A stretch of 64,000 bases of DNA from Alterisphingorhabdus sp038748365 (GTDB lineage Bacteria > Pseudomonadota > Alphaproteobacteria > Sphingomonadales > Sphingomonadaceae): NCBI GenBank assembly GCA_038748365.1, contig JBCDIZ010000005.1:1-64000 (forward strand), read 5' to 3'. The notes beneath the pieces were generated by a model. That model searched no databases. It worked only from the letters and a program-made list of their open reading frames with translations, and had not been told where the DNA came from. The position numbers and the translations under genes were made by a program. Positions 1 to 8,714 of this stretch are shown piece by piece. How positions within the stretch are numbered: the first letter of the stretch is position 1; the number at the start of each line of letters is the position of its first letter.

Positions 1-376
1 CAAAAAGTGGAACGGACAATAGATGCGCCGGGGGGTACGATATCATCCGCTCCAAGCAGCCTGATGCCTTGCTGTGGATGTCAGTGCTTGACGCGGAGCG
101 AATATTTTCCTGATAATTTTCAGTAAGAGATGTCAGGTTTGCGTTATGTTCAGTATATAAGTAGCTGAATTATAGAATTATTTTGCCCTGAGAGATAAGA
201 TCATGCTCTTTGTGCGCTGCATTGCCAATTTGTAAATGCAACTGCTTGGCTTATATTTGCTAGTCGATTACGAGTGGCAGAATAGCTAAGATTCAGCATG
301 ATGATGGTGCTTAACCCTATCATGAAAGGCCGCCATCACTTGCCGCGCACGTCTTAGCATAGTGACTGATTACGTT
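1..376. other. Intergenic region, no gene seen
   Basis: No reading frame here has a recognisable product or ribosome site. The stretch is A/T-rich and precedes the first regulator gene, so it presumably carries its promoter. I could not pick a convincing -35/-10 pair. The window edge may cut off a gene lying further left. Confidence 0.4.
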
Positions 377-1945
377 ATGAAATATCAATTTGGCAATTGC
401 GAATTTGATACAGCATTGTTTGAGCTACGATGCGGTGGCGTACCCGTCATTGCCTCGCATAAGGTGCTCTCAATTCTGAGTTTCCTGCTGGTCAGTCGCT
501 CACGTCTCGTGAGCAAAGATGAGCTCGTTGAAGAGATTTGGGATGGCCGCGCCGTAACCGACGCGGCGATCGCCGTACGCATTTCTGAACTGAGGCGCGC
601 CATTGGTGACAATGGCAAGAATCAGACATTGGTGCGCACTGTTCGAGGCCAAGGTTTTCGGTTTGTCGCTTCGGTTACAGTTGAGTCTGACGCTATGCTG
701 GTGACTGAAAAACAAAGTCTCATTCCCGAGCTATCCAAGCCAATTGTCCCATTCCCAACGCAACCTTCAGTCGCGATATTGAAAGCAAAGATGAACGGGG
801 TGCAGGGGGAATATGGTTTTCTTGCCAGAGCCCTCCCTGATGAGATCATAACGGCTCTTTCACGGATGCGCTCGCTAATGGTGAAGGCCCGGGGATCGAC
901 ATTCCAGCACACATCCTATGAACAATCGCCCAGAGCGTCTGGAGCATTGCTAGACGCAGACTATATTTTCTCTTGCGAACTCGGGGTTAGCGATGGACGG
1001 GTATGTATCTCATGCGAGCTATCACGTGCCAAGACCGATGAAGCAATTTGGCGCACACAGCTCTCTGTGAAACTGAACGAGGTTCACGAACTGCGCGAAG
1101 ATATTGTGCGCGATATTGCCACGAGGATTGATCACAATATTGCTCGGGCCGAGTTGAGAAAGGCACGCTTGCGCGTACCCGAAGAACTGGGCGTATGGCA
1201 TAACTATCACCTAGGCATATCAAGGTTAGAAGCCCTAGGTCGACCGGATTTTGACGGCGCAACCGTCTATCTGGAAACGGCTGTCGAGCAGGATCCATTC
1301 TTTGCACGTGGGCACGCCGAACTTGCCAATGCCCATCTTCAGCGGTTCTTTTGGTCATGGAAATCCGGCATGAAGCTGCATTCGCAAATCGGCCGTGCCG
1401 AAGCGAAAAAAGCTTATGAACTGGATCCATCTGACCCAATTTGTGCTCTCATGGCATCACGTGAGCGTTTTTATGTCGGAGACCATGAGGTTGCAGAGAG
1501 CCTTTTGCGAAAATCAGTCCGTCTTTCACCCTCACAACATTGGGCCCAGGCTGATCTTGCTCGCTTGATGGTTCAGAAAGGTGACCCGGATGGCGCGGTA
1601 CAGCATCTCAACATAGCGCATGCATTACATCCCGCCTGGCTGAACCCGACTTACCTTTATGGGACCAGCGCGCTGATCGGCATTTTGAAAGGCGATCTGG
1701 ATCACGCAGTCGAAAAAGCCCAGCAGATGGAGGGAATGGACGCGCCGGGCTTATACGGGGTGCTCATCACGCTGACTGCCTATCATCTGGCGCAAATGCC
1801 GGTCGAAGCCAATCGCGTTGCAACGATTATAAAAGAGCGTTTTCAAGGTATGACTGGCCCTAAGCTTGTAGCGAGCAACTCCAGCTGGCACCCAGATCTC
1901 AGTGCCCGCTTTGAAGACGCTATGGCAGCTAATGGAATCGGTTAG
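377..1945 (+). CDS. CadC-like winged-helix regulator with C-terminal TPRs (copy 1)
   Basis: Predicted transcription regulator of 522 residues. Residues 1-100 form an OmpR/CadC-type winged helix: a helical segment 'VTDAAIAVRISELRRAIG' is followed by the wing signature RGQGFRF. Residues ~125-260 resemble the TolB/FlgO-like domain often found in these proteins. Residues ~270-500 are tetratricopeptide repeats. There is no transmembrane segment, unlike true CadC. An in-frame GTG at 362 would add five residues. I prefer ATG 377 because the protein then begins exactly like its downstream neighbour (MKYQF versus MRYRF). Neither start has a good Shine-Dalgarno site. It lies 30 bp upstream of a clear paralogue in the same orientation, so the two probably form an operon that arose by tandem duplication. 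The target and signal are unknown. Confidence 0.8.
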   Translation: MKYQFGNCEFDTALFELRCGGVPVIASHKVLSILSFLLVSRSRLVSKDELVEEIWDGRAVTDAAIAVRISELRRAIGDNGKNQTLVRTVRGQGFRFVASVTVESDAMLVTEKQSLIPELSKPIVPFPTQPSVAILKAKMNGVQGEYGFLARALPDEIITALSRMRSLMVKARGSTFQHTSYEQSPRASGALLDADYIFSCELGVSDGRVCISCELSRAKTDEAIWRTQLSVKLNEVHELREDIVRDIATRIDHNIARAELRKARLRVPEELGVWHNYHLGISRLEALGRPDFDGATVYLETAVEQDPFFARGHAELANAHLQRFFWSWKSGMKLHSQIGRAEAKKAYELDPSDPICALMASRERFYVGDHEVAESLLRKSVRLSPSQHWAQADLARLMVQKGDPDGAVQHLNIAHALHPAWLNPTYLYGTSALIGILKGDLDHAVEKAQQMEGMDAPGLYGVLITLTAYHLAQMPVEANRVATIIKERFQGMTGPKLVASNSSWHPDLSARFEDAMAANGIG

Positions 1946-1975
1946 TTCCAGGCTCTTATAGGAGCAGTTACGACC

Positions 1976-3556
1976 ATGAGATATAGATTCGAAGATTTCA
2001 ATTTTGACTCAGAAACAGGGGAGTTGAAGCAAAACGGAGAACTGATCGAAATCACGCCGCAGGTCCAGCAAATTCTCCATTTACTCTTGAGCAACCAGCC
2101 AAGAATAATAACGAAAGAAAAGCTAATCGATATCGTCTGGAAAGGCAGGCGTGTCACCGATGACGCCATCAATGTGCGGATAAGCATACTTCGCCAAGCG
2201 ATCGGGGATACTGGCCAAAAACAAAGGCTAATCAAGACCGTGCGCGGCGTGGGATTTCGCTTTATTGGCGATGCAATTACACAAGACGATAGCGGCTTAC
2301 AGCGAGTTGCTTCTGTGGCCAGTCAATCACAAAACTTGCAAAACACAGAACTCACTGAGAGGTTAAGCCAGCCCTCCATCGCCGTTTTCCCCTTCCGTCT
2401 GGTCGGCGATGCTAACGACAAAAGTATATTTGCGGAAGCGCTGTCGGATGATATTTTGACAGCCCTTTCCAGGATGCGGTCACTTCGTGTTATAGCGCGT
2501 GGTTCAAGTTTTCGTTTCCCATCCTATTCTACCAGTACGCGCGAAGCGGGCACTGCGGTGGGAGCAGACTATTGCGTATCCGGGGAGCTGGAATTCTTTG
2601 GTTCGCGGATGTCACTGTCGGTTGAGTCCGCAGCAACCGATTCAGAGAGCGTGATCTGGCGTGAAAGGGTCACGCTCGCACCGGATGAGGTCCATGAACT
2701 ACGGGCTGATCTCGTCAAGCGTATCGCTCTGGATTTGAGCAGGGGGCTGGAACAAAACGAACTGGAGCGAGCGAGGCTTTCCAATCCGAACGCTATTAGC
2801 AGCTGGCAAGCGCTCCATCTCGGCCTGAAGAAGCTGAACCACGCTCCTTTGCCGGATTTTGCCACTGCGGAACAGTTTTTCCGGCAGGCCGCTGATGATG
2901 ATAGATCATATGCCAGAGCGCAGGCAGCTATATCTCAGAGCCTCTTTTTCCGGATTTCGTGGGGTGAACGAGGCGATGCCCAGAACCTTTGGCACGAATG
3001 TGAGAGGATCGCAAAGAAAGCGTTTGAACTGGATCCGTTCGATCCTTTTTGTAATCTTGCAATGGGGCGATCACTGCTGCACCGAAGCAATCAGTTGGGC
3101 CATTCGCAAACCTTTATCAAAAAAGCCGTTGATCTGGCACCCAACTACACGGTCGCATTGGCTGACCTAGCCCGGATATCTGCCATGACAGGCGATCCAG
3201 AGGGTGGTCGATCATTGCTGGGACTGGTAGAAAATCTAGACCCGCATGCTCCGCACCCGGAATCAATCAACCTGACCTACATCCTTATTGATCTGGCAAG
3301 TGGCAACATGGAAGACGCTGCCAATCGGGCAGTGCAAATGAGCCAGTCCCCTTATCTGAGCCTGAATTCATGCGGGGCGATGCTAATCGCCATGCATTTT
3401 GGCGGAAAGCGCGAAGAAGGCAAAAAGTTTGCCGAGGCGCTCAAGCAGAGATTCACCTCCAGTCGCCTGAGCGAACACTTCGCGACCACACACTTTAACG
3501 ACCCCAAGATTAAAGCGATAACCCTCGGCACGGCAGAAGCCTATGGCCTGATCTGA
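1976..3556 (+). CDS. CadC-like winged-helix regulator with C-terminal TPRs (copy 2)
   Basis: Paralogue of the preceding gene, 526 residues with the same three parts. The winged helix (1-100) has the wing signature RGVGFRF at 90-96. The middle domain contains 'SIAVFPFRLVGD' and 'LSDDILTALSRMRSLRVIAR', which is the TolB-like segment typical of wHTH-TPR proteins. TPR-like helices run from about 270 to 500. This copy keeps the usual form of the middle domain better than copy 1. The start is ATG 1976, preceded by AGGAG at about 12 nt. The protein has no membrane segment, so it is probably cytoplasmic. What it senses and controls cannot be told from sequence. Confidence 0.82.
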   Translation: MRYRFEDFNFDSETGELKQNGELIEITPQVQQILHLLLSNQPRIITKEKLIDIVWKGRRVTDDAINVRISILRQAIGDTGQKQRLIKTVRGVGFRFIGDAITQDDSGLQRVASVASQSQNLQNTELTERLSQPSIAVFPFRLVGDANDKSIFAEALSDDILTALSRMRSLRVIARGSSFRFPSYSTSTREAGTAVGADYCVSGELEFFGSRMSLSVESAATDSESVIWRERVTLAPDEVHELRADLVKRIALDLSRGLEQNELERARLSNPNAISSWQALHLGLKKLNHAPLPDFATAEQFFRQAADDDRSYARAQAAISQSLFFRISWGERGDAQNLWHECERIAKKAFELDPFDPFCNLAMGRSLLHRSNQLGHSQTFIKKAVDLAPNYTVALADLARISAMTGDPEGGRSLLGLVENLDPHAPHPESINLTYILIDLASGNMEDAANRAVQMSQSPYLSLNSCGAMLIAMHFGGKREEGKKFAEALKQRFTSSRLSEHFATTHFNDPKIKAITLGTAEAYGLI

Positions 3557-3687
3557 TCCCTATTCTAGTTTGGCGGAATGCAGAAGCTGGCTAAAGCGCA
3601 GCATCATTACCGAAAGGATAACCACTAAGTCTGTAAACACTATAGTTGATAAACTCATGTCCTCAGAAAAGCTAATGCTTCTACCCC

Positions 3688-4041
3688 ATGGACATGCCTA
3701 AGACTGAGATACGGATTGGCAAGTTGGTCGATAGAATCGACTCACTCTCCCACGAACGTGCAATTGCGGCTATAGAAAACAAAATTGGGAAACTCGAAAA
3801 GCACAAGCTCGTCCTTGCCGAAAAAGCCGCAAATCTCGACCATCCTGCACCTGCCATCGAGGAGTCGATACAGCTATCGCTGCAGTTACTCGCAAACCCT
3901 TATAATATATGAGAAAAAAGGGTGCTTAAACTGGAAAGATTGGTGCTGAAATTGGTGTTTTCTGAGCCTATTATCTACTTATCTACGCTCGCGAAAACGG
4001 GTATAGAACTACATCAACATCCAATATTTTTAGTGTTTTAG
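3688..4041 (+). pseudogene. Remnant of a serine recombinase (C-terminal part, interrupted by a stop)
   Basis: The open part (3688-3912) encodes a helical, charged segment (LVDRIDSLSHERAIAAIENK, then IGKLEKHKL) ending in 'LLANPYNI'. This matches the pattern of the coiled-coil tail of large serine recombinases, which usually continue with NPxxIW. Here the Trp position is TGA (3910-3912). Reading through in the same frame gives 'EKRVLKLERLVLKLVFSEPI', the expected next segment of that family, before a TAG at 4039-4041. The catalytic resolvase domain is not present upstream, where an in-frame TAA sits at 3673. I read it as a decayed mobile-element gene. A short active protein is unlikely. Confidence 0.6.
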
Positions 4042-4077
4042 CAGGAAATTCAGGGCAATTTTGCTTGCTTGCAATGA

Positions 4078-4129
4078 TGGTGGCCACAGCGAGGATTGAA
4101 CTTGCGACCCCATCCGTGTGAAGATCTGG
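4078..4129 (-). pseudogene. Degenerate tRNA-Val(CAC)-like 3' fragment
   Basis: Read on the minus strand, this stretch has an anticodon-loop-like TTCACAC, a variable-loop-like GGGGTCG, a T-loop TTCAATC flanked by near-complementary arms (GCAAG/CTCGC, one mismatch) and a 3' end TGTGGCC-A-CCA. The 5' half needed for an acceptor stem is missing. It is most likely an attachment-site relic of an older tRNA-targeting element. It is not a functional tRNA. The Val assignment rests only on the loop sequence. Confidence 0.4.
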
Positions 4130-4327
4130 AACTAATGTCTGCTTGCGAGAAGTGCTACAGGGGAGCAGAGAGACCGACTTTGGGGCGCAAAGCAGACATC
4201 AGAAAGCAGACATCAGATAGTGTGCTACTCTATCCTTGGCGATTTGGCTCTGATGCCCCTGTGGTGCCCCTGAGGGTCTTCACAGCACTTCGCACCGCCA
4301 ATCTCAAATCTAACTCATTGAAAAGCA

Positions 4328-4374
4328 TGGTGAGCCCTGCTGGGTTCGAACCAGCGACCTACTGATTAAAAGTC
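4328..4374 (-). repeat. Distal attachment site (47-bp copy of the tRNA-Lys 3' part)
   Basis: Identical over 47 bp to 14167-14213. It covers the acceptor 3' strand with encoded CCA, the T-arm and the anticodon region with TTT. Similarity also continues to the left: 4309-4325 matches 14149-14165 with one mismatch. The copy has no 5' half, so it is an att site and not a tRNA gene. Confidence 0.9.
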
Positions 4375-4492
4375 TCTTGTTCACATTATCGCTAGGCTTT
4401 GCTCACTTACGCTGTATATCTAAAAACTACTGAAAAATAAATTGGTTAGAGCCGGTGCGGTACGCTAAACGTTGTCAGACTATCCTGCTTTG

Positions 4493-4511
4493 TGCTACCT
4501 AATTGCTACTT
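4493..4511 (+). promoter_or_regulatory. Paired TGCTACYT motifs, candidate integrase arm sites (left end)
   Basis: TGCTACCT (4493-4500) and TGCTACTT (4504-4511) are direct repeats spaced 11 bp start to start, immediately upstream of the integrase gene. The same pair in the same orientation and spacing occurs at the other end (14102-14120). Arm-type sites for the N-terminal domain of tyrosine integrases are expected at such positions. The functional role is inferred. Confidence 0.5.
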
Positions 4512-4528
4512 GGAATTGAGAGGGTAGC

Positions 4529-5746
4529 ATGAAGACAAAACTAACAGTCCGCTCAGTTGAAGCTATCAAACCCGGCCCTGCTGACATCATCGTTTGGGAC
4601 AGCGAGATAGCAGGGTTCGGTTGCAAAGTTACGCCCAAGGGGAGGCGGTCTTATTTCCTCTACTATCGAACAAGAGAGGGGCAGCAACGACGTCCGTCAA
4701 TAGGAGTTCACGGACCTGTGCGCCCTGAAGCAGCTCGTGAAATAGCAAAACGCTGGCTAGCGGAGGTTGCTCAGGGCAATGACCCTTCGAAAGAGCGCTC
4801 CAAAGACCGAGCTTCACCTAATGTCAGGTACTTATGCAGTCGATATATGTCGGAGCACGCAGAGATCAGGAAGAAAGATAGTTCTATCAAGAATGACCGT
4901 CGATTGATCGACTCTCATATCCTTCCTGCAATCGGCGCAAAAAAGGTTGCCTCAATAAACCGCCAAGACATTACAAAATTGCACTACTCACTCCGCAAGA
5001 CTCCTTATGAGGCAAACCGGATGCTCGCCTTGGTGAGTAAAATGTTTAGCCTTGCGGAGCGATGGGACTTACGACCCGATAACTCCAATCCGGCAAAGAA
5101 CATCGACCGCTTCCGCGAAGAAAAGCGGGAGCGTTATCTAACAAGTGCCGAGGTTGCCCGTCTTTGGGAGGTGCTAAACTCTGATGCCGCCGCTTCCAAT
5201 GTGTCGCAGAGCGCGATAGCAGCAATTAAGCTGCTAATGCTGACAGGTCGCCGCTTGAATGAAGTCCTGAGGCTGAAGTGGGAATGGGTTGATCTAGAAG
5301 CGAAGGTGTTGCGTCTGCCTGATACCAAGACTGGCGCTTTGTTAGTATCCCTAGGTGACCCCGCAATTGAGGTCCTAAATGAACTGAAATCCTTAGGCGC
5401 AGATGAAACATTCGTTATCAGAGGCAAGAGAACTGGTGCTCACCTTGTCAATTTGCAAAAGCCTTGGCGTGCTATTCGCGGAATGGCAGACCTAGAGGAT
5501 GTGCGGCTTCATGACTTACGGCATACATTCGCCAGTGTAGGGGCGGGAATGGGGCTTAGTCTCCATATGTTGGGTCGATTGCTCGGACATACACAAGCAG
5601 CGACCACACGCCGTTACGCCCATTTAGCGCAGGACCCTGTTCGATCAGCTGCCGACGCCGTTGGGACGGAGTTACTGCGCCTTGCAGAGGCCATGCCATC
5701 GGAGGCTGAATCTATTGTGGAAGTGATGGAGCAACAAGGCGAGTAA
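4529..5746 (+). CDS. int: Tyrosine site-specific integrase
   Basis: Integrase of 405 residues that catalyses insertion and excision of this element at tRNA-Lys. The N-terminal ~90 residues are the DUF4102-like arm-DNA-binding domain ('DSEIAGFGCKVTPKGRRSYF'). A SAM-like core-binding domain follows, then the catalytic domain. The catalytic residues are all present: Arg242 in TGRRLNEV, His328 and Arg331 in HDLRH, His354 in LGHTQ, and the nucleophile Tyr363 in RRYAHL. ATG 4529 follows GAGAGG at a good distance. The gene starts about 155 bp from the left attachment site and points into the element. It is full length with no damage, so the element may still be mobile. Confidence 0.95.
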   Translation: MKTKLTVRSVEAIKPGPADIIVWDSEIAGFGCKVTPKGRRSYFLYYRTREGQQRRPSIGVHGPVRPEAAREIAKRWLAEVAQGNDPSKERSKDRASPNVRYLCSRYMSEHAEIRKKDSSIKNDRRLIDSHILPAIGAKKVASINRQDITKLHYSLRKTPYEANRMLALVSKMFSLAERWDLRPDNSNPAKNIDRFREEKRERYLTSAEVARLWEVLNSDAAASNVSQSAIAAIKLLMLTGRRLNEVLRLKWEWVDLEAKVLRLPDTKTGALLVSLGDPAIEVLNELKSLGADETFVIRGKRTGAHLVNLQKPWRAIRGMADLEDVRLHDLRHTFASVGAGMGLSLHMLGRLLGHTQAATTRRYAHLAQDPVRSAADAVGTELLRLAEAMPSEAESIVEVMEQQGE

Positions 5747-5844
5747 GCAGTGGTGCGTCGCGGTTCACAATCAATTTCCTAGATCGAGCAGCGTCGTCTG
5801 TAGTAATAGTGCATCTAACGACGAACAAATTTAGGAATGAAAAT

Positions 5845-6027
5845 TTGGCTAAGAAATATTTGATATGTGAAGCAGAAGCTGCTGAGTATTTGGGACTTTC
5901 TCCAAAAACATTAGCTCGCTGGCGATGGGCCGGTAAGGGACCAGTATTTCACAAACTAGGATCAGCGGTTCGATATTCTGTTGAGGAATTGGAATCATTT
6001 GTTTCAAGTGCAGTGGTGGCGCGATGA
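5845..6027 (+). CDS. AlpA/MerR-like helix-turn-helix protein (excisionase family)
   Basis: Small DNA-binding protein of about 60 residues. 'EAAEYLGLSPKTLARWRWAG' is the winged HTH of the excisionase/AlpA family, and 'HKLGSAVRYSVEELESFV' is the usual wing and following helix. In satellites the AlpA protein drives int expression or aids excision. The start is uncertain: TTG 5845 has AGGA eight nucleotides upstream and gives MAKKYLICEAEAAEYL, whereas a GTG at 5809 would add twelve residues but lacks a ribosome site. Its stop overlaps the start of the primase gene (ATGA at 6024), so the two are probably translated together. Confidence 0.85.
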   Translation: MAKKYLICEAEAAEYLGLSPKTLARWRWAGKGPVFHKLGSAVRYSVEELESFVSSAVVAR

Positions 6028-8111
6028 GTTCATTCGCATCAGCTGCAATTGACTACGCGAAACGTGGCTTGCCAGTTGTGGCGTTGCGTCCGCGAAGCAA
6101 AATCCCGGCAACACGCCATGGTAAGAATGATGCGACAACAAATGTTGAACAGATTGAAAGCTGGTATGAAGAAGATGGTTCTCGAAATGTCGGAATTCTT
6201 ACTGGTGAGCAATCGCGCCTTATTGTCGTCGATATTGACCCGCGCAACGATGGCGACACCAGTTTTGAACGTTTGGAACGCACATTTGGCAAGCTACCGA
6301 ACACGATGTCGGCCAAAACTGGTGGTGACGGTAGGCATTTATATTTCAGTGTCCCAGCCGAGACCATAGGACTAAGGGACCGTCCGAACGTCGCCGGTTA
6401 CACTGGAGTTGACCTCAAGGCTGGAGGCTACGTTGTCGCCGCTCCGAGCATACATGAATCTGGAAATGCTTACTGCTGGGAGAGCGAAGCAGAAGTTGCT
6501 GATGCTCCAAGTTGGTTGATAGACCTCGCTTGCGGTCAGCAGCGCATCAAACCAGCCGCGAAGACGTTTGGGGGGTCTGTTTATGACGGCACCCGCAATG
6601 ACACTTTGTTTCGCATGGCTTGCAGCCTGCTTTCTAAGGGTCTCTCTGACGACGCGATTAGGGCCGCCGTATTGGCTGAGAACGAGACCTGTTGTGTGCC
6701 GCCTATGGAGACAGACGAGGTGGAAGCCATTCTCAAAAGCATCAAGCGTTACGAGAGGGGCTCTGAGCATCCCGATACGGACCTTGGCAATGCGCGTCGC
6801 TTGGTCGACAAACTCGACGGCAACGCGCGCTATGAGGCATCGGCTAAGGCTTGGTTTGTCTGGGACGGAGCGCGTTGGTTGAGAGATAATGAGGGTGCTA
6901 TCGTTCGACATGCAAAGAAGGTGGTCGATGAGATGCGTGCCTCGGCCAAACTTATTGATGACGCTGTATTTAGAGGGAAGCGTATAAGCTTTGCTCACAA
7001 GTCACAATCGTCACCACGCATTTCAGCCATGATTGAACTTGCGAAAACTGAGCCGGGCATTCCGATCAATTTCTCTGCTTTTGACCGCCAGCCGCATCTC
7101 CTTAACGTTGCAAATGGTATGGTTGACCTTCGTTCAGGCGAGTTGTTGCCGCATGATCGTGAGGCCTTTGCGACCCATATGATTGACATCGAATATGACC
7201 CTGAAGCCGCTTGCCCCACCTTTGATCGCTTCGTTGATGACATCTTGGTGCATGATAAGGAACTGAATGAGTACGTTCAGCAAGCAGCGGGCTATTCCGC
7301 AACCGGGGAGACCCGCGAGCAGTGCCTTTTCTTCCTGATTGGGGAAGGGGCTAATGGCAAGAGTACGCTTTTGAATACCTTGCGCGGTGTACTCGGGCCT
7401 TATGGAAAGCACACCCCAACAGAAACGCTGATTGCCAAAACAAGTGCTGCCTCCAATGATCTGGCGCGTTTAGCCGGTTCTCGTCTTGTTACTGGATCGG
7501 AAGCCAATGCAGACCAACGGCTTGCGGATGGTTTGGTGAAACAGATTACTGGCGATGAACCTATCGTTGCCCGATTTCTGTTCAAAGAATTCATCGAGTT
7601 TAGGCCGTCGTTCAAAATCTGGCTGGCTACAAATCAACTTCCTCATATGAATGGAAGTGACTCAGCGATTTTCCGACGCCTTCGCATTATCCCTTTCAAT
7701 CGTAACTTCACCACTGACGAGCAGGACCGTGAGTTAAGCCAGAAGTTAGAAGCCGAGAAACCGGGTATCCTCGCTTGGATCGTGCGCGGAGCAATGGATT
7801 GGTATGAGAACGGACTGCAAACACCGAGAGCTGTTGCCGAAGCTACCGCAGGGTATCGCTCTGAAATGGACACGGTGGGTCAGTTCCTCGAAGAGAGGTG
7901 CGAGATCGCCTCAGGTGCGGCGATCTCTTCATCGTCACTTTATGAGATTTACCGTAAGCACTCCAATGATACCGGCCGATCTCCGGTGAGCCAGACCATG
8001 TTTGGTCGAACTCTGAGCGCCAAAGGTTTTCGCGCTGAGAAGAGGCGTGGTGGGATCAAGTATCGCGTGGGTTTGAAGCTCCGCACCGGTCTATACGAGG
8101 TGGCGGCATGA
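6024..8111 (+). CDS. Primase-polymerase / superfamily 3 helicase replication protein
   Basis: Replication initiator of 695 residues. Residues ~1-170 are a bifunctional primase-polymerase (prim-pol) domain, with the metal-binding 'VVDIDPRN' and 'TGGDGRHLYF'. The C-terminal half is a D5/P4-type helicase with Walker A GEGANGKST (440-448), followed by 'RLVTGSEANAD' in the Walker B region and 'IWLATNQLP'. A winged region near the end ('VSQTMFGRTLSAKGFRAEK') is typical of P4-family primases. The family lets a satellite replicate from its own origin. It overlaps both neighbours by 4 bp. A candidate origin with 9-bp iterons lies about 540 bp downstream. Confidence 0.93.
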   Translation: MSSFASAAIDYAKRGLPVVALRPRSKIPATRHGKNDATTNVEQIESWYEEDGSRNVGILTGEQSRLIVVDIDPRNDGDTSFERLERTFGKLPNTMSAKTGGDGRHLYFSVPAETIGLRDRPNVAGYTGVDLKAGGYVVAAPSIHESGNAYCWESEAEVADAPSWLIDLACGQQRIKPAAKTFGGSVYDGTRNDTLFRMACSLLSKGLSDDAIRAAVLAENETCCVPPMETDEVEAILKSIKRYERGSEHPDTDLGNARRLVDKLDGNARYEASAKAWFVWDGARWLRDNEGAIVRHAKKVVDEMRASAKLIDDAVFRGKRISFAHKSQSSPRISAMIELAKTEPGIPINFSAFDRQPHLLNVANGMVDLRSGELLPHDREAFATHMIDIEYDPEAACPTFDRFVDDILVHDKELNEYVQQAAGYSATGETREQCLFFLIGEGANGKSTLLNTLRGVLGPYGKHTPTETLIAKTSAASNDLARLAGSRLVTGSEANADQRLADGLVKQITGDEPIVARFLFKEFIEFRPSFKIWLATNQLPHMNGSDSAIFRRLRIIPFNRNFTTDEQDRELSQKLEAEKPGILAWIVRGAMDWYENGLQTPRAVAEATAGYRSEMDTVGQFLEERCEIASGAAISSSSLYEIYRKHSNDTGRSPVSQTMFGRTLSAKGFRAEKRRGGIKYRVGLKLRTGLYEVAA

Positions 8112-8560
8112 ACCTTTGCTCGCACACCTTTCTGTCTCTTCTCTCACGCGCAGCAAACGAAGGAATCCGCACTGGGCTATTGGATTTGACAGCACCAAAC
8201 TGCGAATCCATGTCGCGACCCTTCGTGTTGTTCGATGCACACATTGGTTCCATCCCTCTTCGAGTGAGAATCCGCGATTGGCGGTGCGACGAAGCGCCAA
8301 TCCAAGTTGCTGCTTGGCCTACAGACGAAGTGGACGAGTGCGCTAACTTTGGAGGTGCAAAAAGCAGAGCCGGAGACGTCACTGCAAGCGGCTGGATTGA
8401 ACGTTTCGGTATTCGGCCAATGTTATCTAATCCATTCGTTCCTAATGTCTACATAGCCCGACACCGGCGCGCTGAGTTGGCGGCGCTTCCCGCGCCCAGT
8501 AGTTCAGATGATCCCTACCAGTTCTACCCGCCGTACCTCAGTTTTCCTGATGCAGCATGA
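8108..8560 (+). CDS. Unknown protein, translationally coupled to the primase
   Basis: Product of 150 residues that I do not recognise. It starts on ATGA overlapping the primase stop, which supports it being real. There is no signal peptide or membrane segment. The middle ('IGSIPLRVRIRDWRCDEAPI', then QVAAWP) looks like a small beta-rich fold, and the end is Pro/Tyr/Ser-rich. Two other frames are also open over much of it, so frame choice rests on the overlap with the primase. Its place just before the iteron array suggests a role in replication or its control, but that is only a positional guess. Confidence 0.55.
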   Translation: MNLCSHTFLSLLSRAANEGIRTGLLDLTAPNCESMSRPFVLFDAHIGSIPLRVRIRDWRCDEAPIQVAAWPTDEVDECANFGGAKSRAGDVTASGWIERFGIRPMLSNPFVPNVYIARHRRAELAALPAPSSSDDPYQFYPPYLSFPDAA

Positions 8561-8584
8561 TGCAGTTGACCATTTGGGATGGTT

Positions 8585-8676
8585 GGACAGTTGAGGACGG
8601 TTTTACCGAAACCATTCTTAGTTGGCTTTTTTCTCTGCACTTTATACCGAACTGTCCAAACTGTCTTAACTGTCCC
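8585..8676 (+). repeat. Iteron array, candidate replication origin of the element
   Basis: Three tandem 9-bp units lie at 8650-8676: AACTGTCCA, AACTGTCTT, AACTGTCCC. An inverted copy GGACAGTT lies at 8585-8592 and a weaker one (GGACGGTT) at 8595-8602. The stretch between the arms contains a T-run. Iterons close to a P4-type primase gene are where that protein family binds to start replication. They could equally be operators for the next gene. Confidence 0.5.
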
Positions 8677-8714
8677 GATTTCAGGGAAATGAGTGGATCG
8701 CAAAGGCCCACGCA

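Noticed and set aside
4191..4217. Two 13-bp AGCAGACATCAGA repeats, checked as a CRISPR or iteron array
   Set aside because: Only two units with a 1-bp gap, no spacers and no cas or replication gene beside them.
4096..4365. Open frame of 89 codons ending SPAGFEPATY
   Set aside because: Its end is the antisense reading of a tRNA 3' part, a well-known false gene pattern. It has no ribosome site and crosses the att repeat.
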